A stretch of DNA of 64,000 nucleotides from Pyrinomonadaceae bacterium (GTDB taxonomy: Bacteria; Acidobacteriota; Blastocatellia; Pyrinomonadales; Pyrinomonadaceae): NCBI GenBank assembly GCA_017983495.1, contig JAGOBH010000001.1, positions 186,001-250,000 on the forward strand, read 5' to 3'. Shown here piece after piece: positions 61,625 through 64,000 of this stretch. Positions within the stretch are counted from its first letter, which is position 1; each line of letters begins with the position of its first letter. Made by a program: the position numbers and the translations under genes. The notes under the pieces were generated by a model, which saw only the letters and a program-made list of their open reading frames with translations, was not told the origin of the DNA and searched no databases.

Positions 61625-63313
61625 ATGCTGAATCCGGCCACCCACTCAAATTCGATCGACGCCGCCCTGGCATCGCGGGTTTGGATATTAACGCTCTGTC
61701 GTCTCGCAATTGTCATACTGATCGTTCTGGCCGCGTGGTGGTGGATCTACAGCGACGCCCGCATGACCTTGATCACGATCCCAAACGGGATGGTCATGCT
61801 CCTGTTGATCACGATCCTTCTTACCGCCGTATATCAGCTCTGGCTGCGGCTCAGCCGAAAGCTGCTCTGGCAGATCCGGACCCAATTCCTGGTCGATACA
61901 CTCCTGATCACATGGCTGGTCTGGGAGACGGGCGACCTTATTTCGCCATACATTACGCTCTATATTTTCCTGATCAGCGTCGCCGGCTTTTTTCTGGGCA
62001 AACGCGACGCCTATATCGTCACGGCGGCATGCTCGGTTTGCTTTACGACGCTGTCGCTGCTGAGTGCAGGCTCTTTCATTCATTCGCTCTCGGTCGATAT
62101 GCCGCTTTCGCGTGCAGCCCCGATCATTGCCTTTAACAATGCCGCGTTCATTTTCGTCGGCCTGATGGCGGCAGCCCTGGCCGAACGCAGGCGTATCGGC
62201 GAAGACCTTAAACGGGCCGAAGCTAATTTTGCAGACCTCAACGTCCTCCACGAACGCATCCTCGGGTCGATCAGCTCGGGCGTGATAACCACCGACCTCG
62301 ACTTCGTCATCCGCGCATTTAATCCTGCCGCCGAGAGGATGACCGGGATGAGCGCGGCTGACGCGGTCGGACGGCGGGTGACCGGGATCTTTAGCGACAC
62401 GGCCGGCCCGATGATCGAGAAATGTCTGCGGCGGGTCGCCGACGGCGAGCCCGAGCCGGTCAATTTCGAAGCGAGACTCAAGTCCATGGACGAGAGCCGA
62501 TCAACCGATCCGCCGCTTACCGCAGCCTGCTCGGTGTCGCCGCTCGGAGGCAATTCGACGGCCGCCGCCGGTCTGATAATCTCGTGTCAGGACACGTCCG
62601 TTTTCCATGAGATGGAAGAATCGCTGCGGCGTTCTGACCGTCTTGCGGCTGTCGGCCGCCTGTCGGCCGGGCTTGCACATGAGATCCGAAACCCGCTCGG
62701 CTCGATGAGTTCGGCAATTCAGTTCCTTTCACAAACCGCCGACCCCAAGTCCGCCGAGGCCGCCCTGATGGGCGTCGTCCTGCGCGAATCGGACCGGCTC
62801 GATCGAATAATTACGGATTTCCTGGCTTTTGCTCCGACGCGGTCCGGCCAGACAAATGGTGGCTCGGCGGTCCCGACCGACATTGTCGCGGCGGTCGTCG
62901 ACTGTCTCGCCCTTCTGAAACATGACCCAAGGGTGAACGCGTCGCATGTGTTCGAGTTCGAACCGCCTGATGCTCCGGTGATGGTCCATGCCGATGAGGC
63001 TCGGATAAAACAGGTCTGCTGGAATCTGCTGCAAAATTCGATCCACGCAATGCCGGAAGGCGGCCGTTTATACGTCCGCGTACTCGAGCCCGATGCACGA
63101 ACTGCCCGAATCGTGATCGAGGACAGCGGTACAGGTATCGACGCGGCGGATCTCGGGCATATATTCGAACCGTTCTTTACCGGTTCTGATGGATCGGGCC
63201 TCGGCCTCTCGATCGTACATCGTATCGTTACCGATCTCGGCGGTGAGATCGACGTTGAAAGTGAGGTCGGGGTCGGGACAAAATTTTCGGTCGATCTGCC
63301 GTTAGCATGGTAG
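61625..63313 (+). CDS. pilS: PilS-like membrane sensor histidine kinase
   Basis: A 562-residue kinase with about six N-terminal membrane helices (residues 20-185), a PAS domain at about 205-330 ([20 protein letters not shown]), phospho-acceptor His352 in [16 protein letters not shown], and an ATPase domain with [19 protein letters not shown] and GSGLGLSI. The polytopic membrane domain matches PilS, which senses pilin in Pseudomonas. It is 20 bases before the response regulator. It would control pilus genes. Confidence 0.9.
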   Translation: MLNPATHSNSIDAALASRVWILTLCRLAIVILIVLAAWWWIYSDARMTLITIPNGMVMLLLITILLTAVYQLWLRLSRKLLWQIRTQFLVDTLLITWLVWETGDLISPYITLYIFLISVAGFFLGKRDAYIVTAACSVCFTTLSLLSAGSFIHSLSVDMPLSRAAPIIAFNNAAFIFVGLMAAALAERRRIGEDLKRAEANFADLNVLHERILGSISSGVITTDLDFVIRAFNPAAERMTGMSAADAVGRRVTGIFSDTAGPMIEKCLRRVADGEPEPVNFEARLKSMDESRSTDPPLTAACSVSPLGGNSTAAAGLIISCQDTSVFHEMEESLRRSDRLAAVGRLSAGLAHEIRNPLGSMSSAIQFLSQTADPKSAEAALMGVVLRESDRLDRIITDFLAFAPTRSGQTNGGSAVPTDIVAAVVDCLALLKHDPRVNASHVFEFEPPDAPVMVHADEARIKQVCWNLLQNSIHAMPEGGRLYVRVLEPDARTARIVIEDSGTGIDAADLGHIFEPFFTGSDGSGLGLSIVHRIVTDLGGEIDVESEVGVGTKFSVDLPLAW

Positions 63314-63333
63314 CACTGACCGGGAGATCAACT

Positions 63334-64000
63334 ATGGCAAAGCTAATGATAGTCGATGACGAGGACGGCTACAGACAGGTATTGCAAACTGTTTTTGAAG
63401 CTGAGAATTACAATGTAATTACATTTCCAGATGGTCGTACCGCTCTCGAAGATCTCAAAAAAGAGCATTGTGACCTGATCATTTCCGACGTCCGAATGCC
63501 CGATGTCGACGGCATCGAACTGCTCCGTCGGGCCCGCAATACCGACCCGGACATCGGTGTCGTACTAATGACCGCGTTTGGCACGATCGAGGTCGCCCGC
63601 GAGGCATTTCGGCTTGGGGCGGATGATTTTATTCAAAAGCCTTTCAACAACGAAGAGCTCAAAACGATCGTAAAGCGCACGCTCGAAAAGCAATCCATCA
63701 TTAAGGAAAATCGTGCGTTTCGCCTTGCGCAGCGAAACATGGGAAATCTCGCCGGCATTGTCGGAAAGTCGCCGAAGATGCTTGAGTTGTTTCATGTGAT
63801 CGAAATGGTCGCCCGCGAACATGCCACGATCTTGATAACCGGCGATTCCGGAACCGGCAAGGAACTTGTCGCACGTGCGATCCACGACCTGTCGGACCGT
63901 GCCGACAAACCGTTTATCCCGATCAATTGCGGAGCCCTGACCGAAACGCTGCTCGAATCCGAGCTGTTCGGATTTATCAAGGGAGCCTTTACCGGAGCCG
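63334..64000 (+). CDS. pilR: PilR-like sigma-54-dependent response regulator (partial)
   Basis: This gene runs off the right edge, with 222 codons seen. Residues 1-120 form a receiver domain with Asp8 and Asp9, phosphorylated Asp52 (ISDVRMPD) and Lys102 in FIQKPF. From about 140 comes the AAA+ sigma-54 activation domain: Walker A GDSGTGKE and the sigma-54-contacting GAFTGA loop at the very edge. A GGGAG site precedes the ATG. It is the partner of the PilS-like kinase. The missing part should hold the rest of AAA+ and the DNA-binding domain. Confidence 0.92.
   Translation, partial: MAKLMIVDDEDGYRQVLQTVFEAENYNVITFPDGRTALEDLKKEHCDLIISDVRMPDVDGIELLRRARNTDPDIGVVLMTAFGTIEVAREAFRLGADDFIQKPFNNEELKTIVKRTLEKQSIIKENRAFRLAQRNMGNLAGIVGKSPKMLELFHVIEMVAREHATILITGDSGTGKELVARAIHDLSDRADKPFIPINCGALTETLLESELFGFIKGAFTGA

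Overview
The window is a dense bacterial chromosome segment of moderately high GC. It carries an LpxL-type lipid acyltransferase, a secretin-based type IV pilus machine and many Gram-negative-style lipoproteins. Gene style and content suggest an Acidobacteriota lineage, perhaps Blastocatellia. That is an inference: no rRNA or other taxonomic marker is present. I saw no rRNA, tRNA or CRISPR array.

Region 1 (1-7.0 kb) holds signalling and membrane-lipid genes. These are a large ATPase fused to an RsbW-like domain (cut by the left edge), a PocR-GAF-GGDEF diguanylate cyclase, a DUF2383 four-helix protein, a sensor kinase and a fatty-acid desaturase. Region 2 (7.07-12.29 kb) is an AT-richer insert bounded by a perfect 26-bp direct repeat. 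It holds one giant gene, a DUF4011-SF1 helicase-Vsr-like nuclease protein of the kind found in anti-phage defence islands. Region 3 (12.3-22.1 kb) has an LpxL-like acyltransferase, a cyanophycinase-like hydrolase, a secreted metalloprotease, an NRAMP-family transporter, a MntA-HepT toxin-antitoxin pair, Pta, a DUF1232 protein and ClpC.

Region 4 (22.1-28.3 kb) is accessory. It has a truncated transposase start, an ankyrin protein, two DUF6968-like paralogues that look like orphan immunity genes, an approximately 320-bp non-coding array of hairpins, two more toxin-antitoxin pairs, a lytic transglycosylase and an amidohydrolase. Region 5 (28.5-46.4 kb) has a copper-chaperone SCO fusion, a PETase/cutinase-like hydrolase, and folD-mazG-coaE leading into a complete oligopeptide ABC transporter operon (two binding proteins, two permeases, two ATPases, plus a zinc-ribbon protein and a lipoprotein). 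Then come DapF with a substituted second catalytic cysteine, a CusF-like lipoprotein, an M28 peptidase and a TolB-like propeller.

Region 6 (46.7-64 kb) is a type IV pilus locus. A leftward operon reads pilT, pilM/N fusion, pilO, pilP-like, pilQ, pilB, pilC and four minor pilins. Divergently placed is a PilS-PilR two-component pair, with PilR cut by the right edge. No major pilin or prepilin peptidase is seen. The secretin has six 44-residue tandem repeats in its N-terminal part.

The main leads are the repeat-flanked defence gene, the hairpin array at 24.1-24.5 kb, the repeat-bearing secretin, and the ATPase-RsbW fusion.
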